Position numbers and translations under genes: made by a program
Part shown: positions 9,259-17,017 of the stretch, piece after piece
Numbering within the stretch: position 1 is the stretch's first letter
Layout: each line of letters starts with the position of its first letter
Assembly (NCBI GenBank): GCA_944377425.1
Contig: CALWEX010000044.1
Location: forward strand, 1 to 53,033
Source: an uncultured Clostridia bacterium
GTDB taxonomy: Bacteria; Bacillota; Clostridia; Lachnospirales; Anaerotignaceae
Direction: 5' to 3'
Length of the DNA: 53,033 nt
Notes under the pieces: generated by a model
The model's database searches: none
Seen by the model: only the letters and a program-made list of their open reading frames with translations
Told to the model about the DNA's origin: nothing

Positions 9259-10089
9259 TCAAATAGCTATTGGTATTTTGCCTAAGCTTGGCCCATACTC
9301 ATAGCCTTCCAATTCAAAATCGTCTACTGTAAAGTCATAAAAATTCTTTACGTTTTTATTCATTATAAATTTAGGCGCTTTTTTAGGCTCACGGCTTATA
9401 AGCTCTTTTACCATATCAACATGCCTGTTATAAATGTGCATATCACTTATTACATGCACAAGCTCACCAGCTTCAAGGCCGCTTACCTGTGCAAACATAT
9501 GCACCAAAACAGCATACTGCACCACATTCCAGTTATTAGCTGTTAATGTATCCTGAGAGCGCTGGTTTAATATAGCATTAAGCTTGTTGCCTGTAACATT
9601 AAAAGTCATACTATAGGCACAAGGATAAAGGTTCATTTCGTGCAAATCCTCAAAGTTATAAATATTAGTCATTATCCTTCTGCTGAAAGGATTATTTTTA
9701 AGGTCAAAAAGCACCCTGTCTACCTGGTCAAACTCGCCTTCTTTATACTTATGCTTAATACCCAGCTGATAACCGTAGGCTTTGCCTATAGTGCCGTCAG
9801 GGCCTGTCCACTCGTCCCATATATGGCTGTGAAGGTCCGAAACACGGTTTGACTTTTTCTGCCAAATCCATAAAATTTCGTCAATGGCGGCTTTAAAGTT
9901 GGTAAACCTTAAAGTAAGTATAGGAAACTCCTGAGATAAGTCATACCTGTTTACTACACCAAACTTTTTAATTGTGTAAGCCGGTGAACCATCTTCCCAT
10001 TTAGGGCGGTTTTTTTCTTTTTCAGTTGAACAGCCATTATTAAGTATATCAGTACAGTTGGCAATAAAAATTTCGTCTGCCCTGCTCAT
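9259..10089 (-). CDS. thyA: thymidylate synthase
   Basis: The enzyme methylates dUMP to dTMP with methylene-tetrahydrofolate. At 276 residues it has the expected length. The catalytic cysteine is Cys157 in LYPCAYS (classical enzymes have PPCH), the dUMP-phosphate Arg-binding motif is QRSQD (176-180), and NNWNVVQYA and DMHIYNRH are conserved. The replacement of the usual PCH by PCA is a divergence seen in a subset of ThyA proteins. GGAGG lies 6 nt before the start. It is followed by folA, and preceded by an unusual tandem-repeat spacer after recR. Confidence 0.93.
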   Translation of the reverse strand: MSRADEIFIANCTDILNNGCSTEKEKNRPKWEDGSPAYTIKKFGVVNRYDLSQEFPILTLRFTNFKAAIDEILWIWQKKSNRVSDLHSHIWDEWTGPDGTIGKAYGYQLGIKHKYKEGEFDQVDRVLFDLKNNPFSRRIMTNIYNFEDLHEMNLYPCAYSMTFNVTGNKLNAILNQRSQDTLTANNWNVVQYAVLVHMFAQVSGLEAGELVHVISDMHIYNRHVDMVKELISREPKKAPKFIMNKNVKNFYDFTVDDFELEGYEYGPSLGKIPIAI

Positions 10090-10104
10090 TTAAGCCTCCA
10101 AATT

Positions 10105-10153
10105 TTTTCCTAACTCTTTCCTAACTCTTTTTCTAACTCTTTTCTAACTTTTT
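10105..10153. repeat. short tandem repeat, unit TTTCCTAACTC
   Basis: Four degenerate 11-12 bp units (TTTCCTAACTC twice, then TTTTTCTAACTC and TTTTCTAACTTT) fill the gap between the recR stop and the thyA ribosome site. In the thyA transcript they read as GAGTTAGGAAA units. A 10-bp version of the same unit is found at 47711-47750. Confidence 0.85.
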
Positions 10154-10158
10154 ATATT

Positions 10159-10758
10159 TTACATCTGCCTTCTGCCCTCTAAGGCTCTTGAAAGCGTTAC
10201 CTCGTCTACATATTCCAAATCCCCGCCTACAGGCACTCCGTTTGCTATACGGCTGACCTTAATACCTAAAGGCTTTATAAGCCGGCTTAAATACATAGCC
10301 GTTGCCTCACCTTCCACATTGGGGTTTGTAGCTATTATTATTTCGTTAACCGGCTCTTTTTGGATTCTGTCTAAAAGCTCTTTAATACGTATATCGTTTG
10401 GTCCTACACCAGTCATAGGCGAAATAGCACCATGAAGCACATGATAAACGCCTTTAAACTCCTTTGTTTTTTCATAAGCCGCCATATCCCTTGGGTCCTC
10501 TACAACCATTATAGTTGAATGGTCTCTCTTAGAGTTGGCACACACTGGACATATATCCTCGTCGGACAAATTACAGCAAACAGAGCAGTATTTTATATTT
10601 TTTTTAGCCTCTATTATGGCATTTGCCAAAGACTCGGCTTTTTCCTGACTCATGCCTATTATATAAAAAGCCAGCCTTTGAGCACTTTTAGGGCCTATTG
10701 ATGGAAGGGACGAAAGCTCCTCTATAAGACGGGTTATATAATTACCGTAAAAATTCAT
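10159..10758 (-). CDS. recR: recombination protein RecR
   Basis: RecR works with RecO and RecF to load RecA at gaps. The 199 residues contain the N-terminal helix-hairpin-helix ([13 protein letters not shown]), a zinc site (Cys58, Cys61/62, Cys70, Cys73) and the Toprim domain opening with MVVEDPRD. The late segment [15 protein letters not shown] is also conserved. It follows ybaB in the standard dnaX-ybaB-recR order with a 22-nt gap. Confidence 0.96.
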   Translation of the reverse strand: MNFYGNYITRLIEELSSLPSIGPKSAQRLAFYIIGMSQEKAESLANAIIEAKKNIKYCSVCCNLSDEDICPVCANSKRDHSTIMVVEDPRDMAAYEKTKEFKGVYHVLHGAISPMTGVGPNDIRIKELLDRIQKEPVNEIIIATNPNVEGEATAMYLSRLIKPLGIKVSRIANGVPVGGDLEYVDEVTLSRALEGRRQM

Positions 10759-10780
10759 TTTTCGTCACCTGCCGGCAAAA

Positions 10781-11119
10781 TCAGAACATGCCGTTTCCTA
10801 CGCCGCCTGTAATTTTGCTCATTTCGTTATTTGCCATTTCATCTGCCTGTCTTATAGCCTCATTTACAGAAGAAAGTATAAGGTCTTCAAGCATCTCAAC
10901 ATCATCTGGGTCAACAACTTCTGGGTCTATTTTAATTGATTTAATAACTTTTTTACCTGTAATTACAATCTTAACAGCGCCGCCGCCTGATGTTGTTTCA
11001 ACTGTCTTTTCAGCAAGGGCCTCCTGTGCCTCTTCCATTTTTTTCTGCATTTTCTGTGCCTGTTTCATAAGGCTCTGCATATTCATGCCGCCCATACCGC
11101 CAAATCCGCCTTTTGCCAT
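10781..11119 (-). CDS. YbaB/EbfC family nucleoid-associated protein
   Basis: This is a 112-residue DNA-binding protein. It has a Gly/Met-rich start (AKGGFGGMGGMNMQ), a long amphipathic helix with QKMQKKMEEAQEAL, then the strands with VEATSGGG-like sequence (VETTSGGGAVK) and the closing helix. Such dimers bind DNA and are almost always encoded between dnaX and recR, as here. The start is the ATG at 11119: AGGAGG at 11129-11134 is 9 nt upstream; the longer frame begins inside that site. The gap to dnaX is 24 nt. Confidence 0.93.
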   Translation of the reverse strand: MAKGGFGGMGGMNMQSLMKQAQKMQKKMEEAQEALAEKTVETTSGGGAVKIVITGKKVIKSIKIDPEVVDPDDVEMLEDLILSSVNEAIRQADEMANNEMSKITGGVGNGMF

Positions 11120-11143
11120 TTTTATAGTCCTCCTCAAAATTAT

Positions 11144-12724
11144 TTAATCTATTATTTCTATTTCAGCGTCAGAAAACTTACCTAATACATCGGCACCAAA
11201 TCCGTCATCATCGGTATAATTATCGCCGTAAGTCATTTTCTGGTAGTTCTCATATTCGCTTTTATCAACTGTTTTTATATCAAATTCTTTTTTAAAAAGC
11301 TCTGAAAGCTTATCTGAAAGTATATTTTTTTTGCTTTCCACAATTTTTTTATAACCGTCATCACATATAATGGTAAGCCTGCCGTCATCCATATATCCAG
11401 CCATAGCTTTTGCAAAAATTGAGCGGTCTATGGAATCCATTTCCATTAAAATGTTGTCCCAGTTTTCATTTACTGATTTTATATCATCTGGTATGGCTTT
11501 AGGCATTGCTTTAGGTTTCGGTTTTTCTTTCTCCACACTTTTTTTGCTTTCTGCCGAAACAGCAAACGCGCCGCTTTTTATTTTCCGCTCCAGCTCCGAA
11601 AGACGTGCCGATATATAGTCTATGTTGTTCTTAGGCACATTAGAGCAGAGCTTTATAATTTCAACTTCCAAAAGTATTCTTTGGTTTGCGGCATATTTCA
11701 TATCAGATAAAAGCTGTGAAAAAATGCGTATAAAATATATAACCTCTTCCGGCGATGTTTTTTTAGCCTGAAGGGAAAGCTGTTTTATTTTTTCCTGAGA
11801 TAAATCTATTATGCCCTCTGCCTCATTTACCGTAAGGGCAATAAGCAGGTTTCTTAAATGCTGCATTAAAGAAGCAGTAAACTGGGCAATATCCCGGCCT
11901 TTAAACACAGTTTCATCAATTATATCCATAGCCTTTTGAGGGTTTTTGCTTATTATAGCATCTGTAATATCAAAAAATACGCCGTCATCTGTTGCGCCGC
12001 ATACCTCAAGTACCTTATCCTCTGTTATTACCTCATTATGATAAAAAGCAAGGCACTGGTCAAGTATACTTAAACTATCTCTCATAGAACCGTCTGCTAA
12101 GCGGCCTATAGTGCTTAAAGCGCTGTCCTCTGCCTGTGCGCCCTCTGCTTTAATATATTTTTTAAGTGTCTTTGTTATTTCACCTGATGAAATTCTTTTA
12201 AAATCAAACCTTTGACACCTAGAAAGTATAGTAACCGGTACCTTCTGCGGGTCTGTTGTTGCCAGTATAAATATAACAAATTCCGGCGGTTCTTCAAGTG
12301 TTTTTAAAAGAGCGTTAAATGCCCCTGATGAGAGCATATGAACCTCGTCTATAATATAAACCTTATAATTTCCCTCTGTAGGCGGATATTTTACTTCTTC
12401 ACGTATATCACGTATGTTGTCTACACTGTTGTTTGAAGCCGCATCAATCTCTATTACATTAACGCTTCTGCCTTCCTGTATTGCCGTACACATAGCACAT
12501 TTACCGCAAGGCTCGCCGTCTTTGGGGTTAAGGCAATTAATAGCCTTAGCAAATATTTTGGCTGTTGAAGTTTTGCCCGTTCCCCTTGTGCCGCAGAAAA
12601 GATAGGCATGTGAAACCATATCAGAAACTATCTCGTTTTTAAGTGTACGCACAATATGGTCTTGACCTACAACGCCGTCAAATGTGTCTGGTCTGAATTT
12701 TCTGTATAAAGCCTGATAAGCCAC
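11144..12724 (-). CDS. dnaX: DNA polymerase III subunits gamma and tau
   Basis: DnaX is the clamp-loader ATPase of the replisome. From the GTG start, Walker A is GTRGTGKTS (45-53), the zinc site is Cys64, Cys73, Cys76, Cys79, Walker B is DEVH (126-129) and the SRC motif is at 168-170. The C-terminal part beyond about residue 360 is the tau-like region with an acidic end. I choose GTG at 12724 because it yields the canonical MAYQALYRKFRP start, with GAGG 10 nt upstream; the TTG at 12766 would add 14 residues not seen in the family. No programmed frameshift site was identified. Confidence 0.93.
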   Translation of the reverse strand: MAYQALYRKFRPDTFDGVVGQDHIVRTLKNEIVSDMVSHAYLFCGTRGTGKTSTAKIFAKAINCLNPKDGEPCGKCAMCTAIQEGRSVNVIEIDAASNNSVDNIRDIREEVKYPPTEGNYKVYIIDEVHMLSSGAFNALLKTLEEPPEFVIFILATTDPQKVPVTILSRCQRFDFKRISSGEITKTLKKYIKAEGAQAEDSALSTIGRLADGSMRDSLSILDQCLAFYHNEVITEDKVLEVCGATDDGVFFDITDAIISKNPQKAMDIIDETVFKGRDIAQFTASLMQHLRNLLIALTVNEAEGIIDLSQEKIKQLSLQAKKTSPEEVIYFIRIFSQLLSDMKYAANQRILLEVEIIKLCSNVPKNNIDYISARLSELERKIKSGAFAVSAESKKSVEKEKPKPKAMPKAIPDDIKSVNENWDNILMEMDSIDRSIFAKAMAGYMDDGRLTIICDDGYKKIVESKKNILSDKLSELFKKEFDIKTVDKSEYENYQKMTYGDNYTDDDGFGADVLGKFSDAEIEIID

Positions 12725-12782
12725 AGTTCCAACGCCTCTTTTCAAATTGGTACAAATAATTTCCAATTCAATAAATATTAGT

Positions 12783-12818
12783 AAAAAAGCACACAGCTCT
12801 CCAAACTGCGTGCTTTAT
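12783..12818 (-). terminator. terminator of the SRP RNA
   Basis: Stem AAAGCACACAG (12786-12796) / CTGCGTGCTTT (12806-12816) followed on the minus strand by a T run; it lies about 30 nt after the RNA 3' end. Confidence 0.85.
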
Positions 12819-12846
12819 ATTTTAATGCATAGATTATATTTAAGGA

Positions 12847-13112
12847 ATCCATGCGCCCGGCTTCGACACCTGTTCCTAAGCGTTACCTTTTTCCTTAACT
12901 CCAGCCAAGCTACCTCGCGGCACACAGAAGTGCTTACTTAGTGCTGCTTCCTTCCGGACCTGACACGGTTCATAAGTTCCTGTTGCACAAGACTCAGCCT
13001 TCAACGCTCTTTCCAAAGGGCAGACCAGAGAAAAAAGAAGCCTGCACCGGGCGTCACCCCCACTATAGCGGATTGTGGGTACAGGGCGCCGCTACCTCCC
13101 CGGCTAGCACGG
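12847..13112 (-). ncRNA. ffs: signal recognition particle RNA, large bacterial type
   Basis: The minus strand carries the SRP RNA hallmark around 12960-12930: GTGTCAGGTCCGGAAGGAAG followed by CAGCACTAAG, the conserved domain IV hairpin with the GGAA tetraloop that binds Ffh. The 5' region contains CCGGGGAGGTAGCGGCGCCC and GTACCC, the Alu-like domain of Bacillus/Clostridium type. The ends pair (CCGTGC at the 5' end with GCATGG at the 3' end), giving about 266 nt. The exact ends are estimated from that helix. It lies between tadA and dnaX, as in many Clostridia. Confidence 0.95.
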
Positions 13113-13145
13113 AAATTTTGAATTCTGTAAAATTGTTGCCATATC

Positions 13146-13174
13146 ATTATACTATCATACAATTAAAGTGTCAA
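13146..13174 (-). promoter_or_regulatory. consensus sigma-A promoter of the SRP RNA
   Basis: On the minus strand: TTGACA (13174-13169), a 17-nt spacer and TATAAT (13151-13146). Both hexamers are perfect. Transcription would start about 30 nt before the mature RNA, so 5' processing is expected. Confidence 0.9.
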
Positions 13175-13227
13175 TGAAATAAATAATTGATTAATTGTTT
13201 TATTATGTAAGAAATTTATAATTTTTG

Positions 13228-13692
13228 TTATATAACCGTATTTTTCTTTCTGAATCGGCTGAAAAACTCCTTCATAATTGCGCGGCACTCATCCTCAAGA
13301 ACGCCGCTTTTTACAGAACACCTGTGATTAAGCTTTTCCATCTGCAAAAGATTAATCACCGAGCCGCCGCATCCGGCTTTAGGATTAGGGGCACCATAAA
13401 CCACATTGGGTATTCTTGCTTGAACAATGGCACCAGAACACATAGGGCAAGGCTCAACGGTTACATATATAGTGCAGTCCTCAATCCGCCAGTCACCTAT
13501 AACTTTTGCTGCCTCATTAATAGCTATAATCTCGGCATGCATAAGTGGGTTTTTGTCTGTATTGCGTCTGTTATAGCCTCTTGCTATAATTTCGTTATTG
13601 TGCACTATAACGGCGCCTATAGGCACTTCATCCAGTTCAAATGCCTTTCTCGCCTCTTTAAGGGCTTCACTCATAAAATAATCGTCATCCAT
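13228..13692 (-). CDS. tadA: tRNA-specific adenosine deaminase
   Basis: TadA converts the wobble A34 of tRNA-Arg(ACG) to inosine. It has 154 residues. The zinc-dependent deaminase motifs are HAE (52-54, with Glu54 as proton shuttle) and PCPMC (Cys82, Cys85). DEVPIGAVIV and the NPKAGCGGS segment are conserved in TadA rather than free-cytosine deaminases. The start lies 1 nt after the stop of the upstream lipoprotein gene with no clear ribosome site, so translation is probably coupled. Confidence 0.93.
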   Translation of the reverse strand: MDDDYFMSEALKEARKAFELDEVPIGAVIVHNNEIIARGYNRRNTDKNPLMHAEIIAINEAAKVIGDWRIEDCTIYVTVEPCPMCSGAIVQARIPNVVYGAPNPKAGCGGSVINLLQMEKLNHRCSVKSGVLEDECRAIMKEFFSRFRKKNTVI

Positions 13693-13693
13693 A

Positions 13694-15019
13694 CTACTGT
13701 TTTACATACAGTGTGCAGCTCTCGCTGTCTGCCAATATGTAATCGTCCTTTCCATCGTTATTAAAATCTCCGGCGTATATTCTTTGGCTGTATAAAATAT
13801 CGTCGTTTCTTGAAACAAGTCCGTCTTTACCAATAACATAACGTATAACGGTACCTGTATTGTCACATATATAAATTTCATCAGCGCCATCATTGTTTAA
13901 ATCAGCTGTATAAATATATCCATAGTAGCATTCGGAAGAAACATTAGTACGCCAAATACAGTCTAAACCGCTTTTGGTCTGTTTATAAATATATAAGTCC
14001 TTTTCATCAGTTATTATATACTCGTTTACCGAATCCCCGTCTATATCAACCTGTTTAAAATCAGTTGCCTGAACATTTATATAATAGCTGTGCTCTTTAA
14101 TGTACTGGCCATCTTCTAACTTATAAAACTCCGTATTTTTGTCATTTATAATAACTAAGCCATTGTTTGCTGCTGCAACAGATGAGTAACTGCCTGAAGC
14201 AAGCTCAATTTCTGTGCTTTCTTTACTGAAATTGCTGTTAAAGAACAATACTTTTTCGGAATATATTCTTTCGTTTTCTGCGCCTTCATAGCTTTCCGCT
14301 ACACTGCCAACAATAACAGCCACACTGCCGTCATTTAAAAATGTAGCACTTATAGGCTTTTTATATCCCAACTGTGAATAGCTTATTGTTCTGTATCTTC
14401 TAAGCGTTCCAGCTGAAAACCTATAAATATTAATACTGCTTTCTGTTAATTCCAGCAGATAACTGCCGCCTTCATACTTATATAAAGACTCAAAACCCTC
14501 TGAAAGTATACTAAGTTTTTTTGTGCTATAGCTGCCGCTGTAAGGCGAATCACTTTCGGTTTTTGTAATGCCTGCCGAAGGTGTAAACACATTTCGTATA
14601 TTAAGGGCAACAACTTTCTGCGGATTAACATCTGGCGAATAGTAAAGTCCTACAATATCATCTTTAATAAAATAGAAATAAACAATTCCAGCTTTTTGCG
14701 AATTAATATGATACAAATTAGCAGTATAACAAACTGCATCCCTGCCGGCATACCTTGTCATATCATAACCACTTTGAGCGCTTGCCTCAAAAATATCTGC
14801 ATTTGCCTCAGTATTTTCAGGCACTTTAGACTCATTGTAAGCAAGGCTTGTCCCATCGTAGTGCCAATAAAAGCTGTTAAGTGTTTCTTCTATTATATCA
14901 GCATAGTTTTCCTGCTGTTCTTTAGAGAGAGAAAATACATATTCCTCTTGCTCTGCTTTGCCGCAGCCGCTCAACATAATTGACACGGCGCAGGCCGCGC
15001 AAATAATTTTTTTTATCAT
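13694..15019 (-). CDS. lipoprotein with C-terminal FG-GAP/VCBS-like repeats
   Basis: The N-terminus is a lipoprotein signal (MIKKIICAACAV, lipobox LSGC with Cys19), so the protein is expected to be anchored outside the membrane. The C-terminal part has at least three Asp-rich, calcium-binding-like repeat motifs: DIDGDSVNE, DLNNDGADE and DFNNDGKDD, each followed by a hydrophobic strand, as in FG-GAP/VCBS beta-propeller blades. The middle part is beta-rich with many Tyr and Ser. The 441-residue start at ATG 15019 is preceded by GGGG 7 nt away. The gene overlaps functionally with tadA (1-nt gap), an odd pairing. Ligand and role unknown. Confidence 0.7.
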   Translation of the reverse strand: MIKKIICAACAVSIMLSGCGKAEQEEYVFSLSKEQQENYADIIEETLNSFYWHYDGTSLAYNESKVPENTEANADIFEASAQSGYDMTRYAGRDAVCYTANLYHINSQKAGIVYFYFIKDDIVGLYYSPDVNPQKVVALNIRNVFTPSAGITKTESDSPYSGSYSTKKLSILSEGFESLYKYEGGSYLLELTESSINIYRFSAGTLRRYRTISYSQLGYKKPISATFLNDGSVAVIVGSVAESYEGAENERIYSEKVLFFNSNFSKESTEIELASGSYSSVAAANNGLVIINDKNTEFYKLEDGQYIKEHSYYINVQATDFKQVDIDGDSVNEYIITDEKDLYIYKQTKSGLDCIWRTNVSSECYYGYIYTADLNNDGADEIYICDNTGTVIRYVIGKDGLVSRNDDILYSQRIYAGDFNNDGKDDYILADSESCTLYVKQ

Positions 15020-15133
15020 ACGCAAACCCCATATTTAAGCAATTTTTATTTATTTTGTATTAAGTATGTATTAACAAATTAATTATATACCACCATATAC
15101 CATTTTTCAAATCAAATTAAGTTAAAGCAACAC

Positions 15134-15187
15134 AAAAGGCTCTTGTTTTTAACACAGTTTCACCTTTTGCAAAAACAGAGCCTTTTT
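15134..15187 (-). terminator. terminator after queF
   Basis: Long stem AAAAGGCTCTTGTTTTT (15134-15150) / AAAAACAGAGCCTTTT (15171-15186), one bulge. Its base overlaps the queF stop codon. Confidence 0.7.
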
Positions 15188-15683
15188 ATCTGTTATCTAC
15201 CTTTTCTGGGTTCATGTCATGCTTAGAAAGTCTTTCCCAAGCCAAATCTTCCCATTTTGTACCTTTCATGCCGTAATTGCAGTACGGGTCTATGGATATG
15301 CCGCCTCTTGGAGTAAACTTTCCCCAAACTTCTATATATTTTGGGTCCATAAGCTTAATTAAGTCTTTCATAATTATATTAACGCAGTCCTCATGAAAAT
15401 CTCCGTGATTTCTGAAACTGAAAAGGTACAGCTTAAGTGACTTGCTCTCTACCATTTTCACATTAGGCACATAAGAAATATAAATTGTAGCAAAATCCGG
15501 CTGGCCTGTAATAGGACAAAGACTTGTAAACTCCGGACAGTTAAACTTAACAAAATAGTCGTTTTCCTGATGTTTATTTATAAATGTTTCAAGAACTTCC
15601 GGTGCGTAATCATCTTTATATACGTTGTTTTTATTGCCTAAAAGGGTAATTCCCTCTGTTTCTTCTTTGCTTCTTCCGGCCAT
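15186..15683 (-). CDS. queF: NADPH-dependent 7-cyano-7-deazaguanine reductase
   Basis: QueF reduces preQ0 to preQ1 in queuosine synthesis. The 165 residues match the short, unimodular type. The nucleophile is Cys56 in [13 protein letters not shown], with Asp63 as acid; [22 protein letters not shown] contains the substrate-binding Glu and His residues of the family. GGGAGG precedes the ATG by 8 nt. The other queuosine genes (queC, queD, queE) are not in the window, and I see no preQ1 riboswitch in the short gap upstream. Confidence 0.95.
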   Translation of the reverse strand: MAGRSKEETEGITLLGNKNNVYKDDYAPEVLETFINKHQENDYFVKFNCPEFTSLCPITGQPDFATIYISYVPNVKMVESKSLKLYLFSFRNHGDFHEDCVNIIMKDLIKLMDPKYIEVWGKFTPRGGISIDPYCNYGMKGTKWEDLAWERLSKHDMNPEKVDNR

Positions 15684-15746
15684 TTTAAAAACCTCCCGTT
15701 ATTTTTTCATTAGTATAATATACATCTTATTAAAAAACAAGGCTAT

Positions 15747-16271
15747 CTACATTATGCTTGCTAAAAAAGCACTTGCCAAAGCTCCGCAAAGTATTGAAAA
15801 AACACAGCACCTTAAAGTATACAGCGTGTTTTTTACATTAACAGAGTTAAAATAAACGCTCATTGTGTAAAACACAGTTTCGGTACATGCCAGCATTATG
15901 GCACCTGTGCGGCCGATGTAAGAATCAGGGCCAAAAGACGAAAAAATTTCAGTTATAAGTCCTGTTGCTGCTGATGATGAGAACATTTTAACCACCAAAA
16001 GCGGAACCAATTCCGACGGAAAGCCAAAAACAGACACAACCGGACTTATTATTTTTTCTATAACCGCTGAAAGGTCTGATTTAACAAATACAGACGAAGC
16101 ACACATTAAAGCCGTAAGTGTAGGCAATATGTTAAAAACCGTAATAAGTCCTTTTTTTGCGCCCTCAGTAAACGAATCCATTAAAGACACTTTTTTAATA
16201 AGGCCATAGGCTATTACAATCATTACAACAACAGGCATTAGGCCTGATGAAATGGAGTCTATTATATTCAT
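15747..16271 (-). CDS. spmB: spore maturation protein B
   Basis: SpmB is a membrane protein needed with SpmA for proper spore core dehydration. The 174 residues form about five hydrophobic segments and contain the nucleoside-recognition (Gate) domain pattern KMFSSSAATG and the ACTETVFYTMSVYF stretch. It overlaps the end of spmA by 4 nt (ATGA), a strong sign of one transcript. Its presence indicates an endospore-forming host. Confidence 0.9.
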   Translation of the reverse strand: MNIIDSISSGLMPVVVMIVIAYGLIKKVSLMDSFTEGAKKGLITVFNILPTLTALMCASSVFVKSDLSAVIEKIISPVVSVFGFPSELVPLLVVKMFSSSAATGLITEIFSSFGPDSYIGRTGAIMLACTETVFYTMSVYFNSVNVKNTLYTLRCCVFSILCGALASAFLASIM

Positions 16272-16849
16272 TTAAAATATCTCCTTTCGCATATTTTAAC
16301 AGCGGCTACAGCAGCAAAAGTTGATATTGAAGTAGCTACAATACTGGGAAAGACTATATCAAAAGGCGCTGCGCTTAAATATTTCTGCCGCATAATAATA
16401 ATATTTATAGGCAGCAGCTGAACTGATGATACATTAACGGCTATAAGCATACACATAGCACGGCTTGCGATATTTGTTACGTTATGTATCTTTTTCAGCT
16501 CACTCATAGCCATTAGTCCAGCCGGAGTTGCCGCCCAGCCAAGACCCATAAAATTAGCCGCCATATTAACACATATATACTTAAAAGCTGCACTTTCCGG
16601 CGGCACATCTGGGAACAAAAACCGCATTACAGGCCGTATTTTGCGTGAAAGATTATCTATAAGCCCGCTTTTCTGAGCTATATTCATAATTCCGCTCCAA
16701 AAAGACATAGTTCCCGCCATAAATATGCACAGCTCCACGGCAGATGCGGCACCGTCTGTTATGGCTCCTGCCGCCTCCTGAGGCCCATGTGTAATAAAAC
16801 ATGTTACTGTTCCGGCTATTATGGCAAAGCTCCATATAAAATCAAGCAT
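16268..16849 (-). CDS. spmA: spore maturation protein A
   Basis: The 193-residue membrane protein starts with MLDFIWSFAII and carries the Gate-domain segment FMAGTMSFWSGIMNIAQKSGL, and NFMGLGWAATPAGLMAM, both typical of SpmA. It works with SpmB in spore core dehydration. GGTGAT precedes the ATG. No sporulation-sigma promoter was convincingly identified in the upstream gap. Confidence 0.9.
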   Translation of the reverse strand: MLDFIWSFAIIAGTVTCFITHGPQEAAGAITDGAASAVELCIFMAGTMSFWSGIMNIAQKSGLIDNLSRKIRPVMRFLFPDVPPESAAFKYICVNMAANFMGLGWAATPAGLMAMSELKKIHNVTNIASRAMCMLIAVNVSSVQLLPINIIIMRQKYLSAAPFDIVFPSIVATSISTFAAVAAVKICERRYFK

Positions 16850-16923
16850 ATAATCACCACTAAGCTTTTATTGTATAAATAAAATATACTGCCCCTTGTG
16901 TCTGTCCTATTACTTTTTTGCAT

Positions 16924-16974
16924 GATGTGCAGAATTAAACGTTATTTGTGCACATCGAAAAATAGTGCTATATT
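16924..16974 (+). promoter_or_regulatory. promoter and candidate operator dyad of the MATE gene
   Basis: A perfect 8-bp inverted repeat, GATGTGCA (16924-16931) and TGCACATC (16949-16956), surrounds 17 nt. The right arm overlaps the -35 of a plausible promoter: TTGTGC (16946-16951), 17-nt spacer, TATATT (16969-16974). This arrangement is typical of a repressor or activator site controlling the exporter. The cognate regulator is unknown. Confidence 0.5.
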
Positions 16975-17017
16975 TAATTCATGGTATTAAAAAAAATTTA
17001 ATGTTTAAGGGATTTTT

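Noticed and set aside
15684-15746. preQ1 riboswitch upstream of queF
   Set aside because: The gap is only 63 nt and has no preQ1 aptamer pattern.
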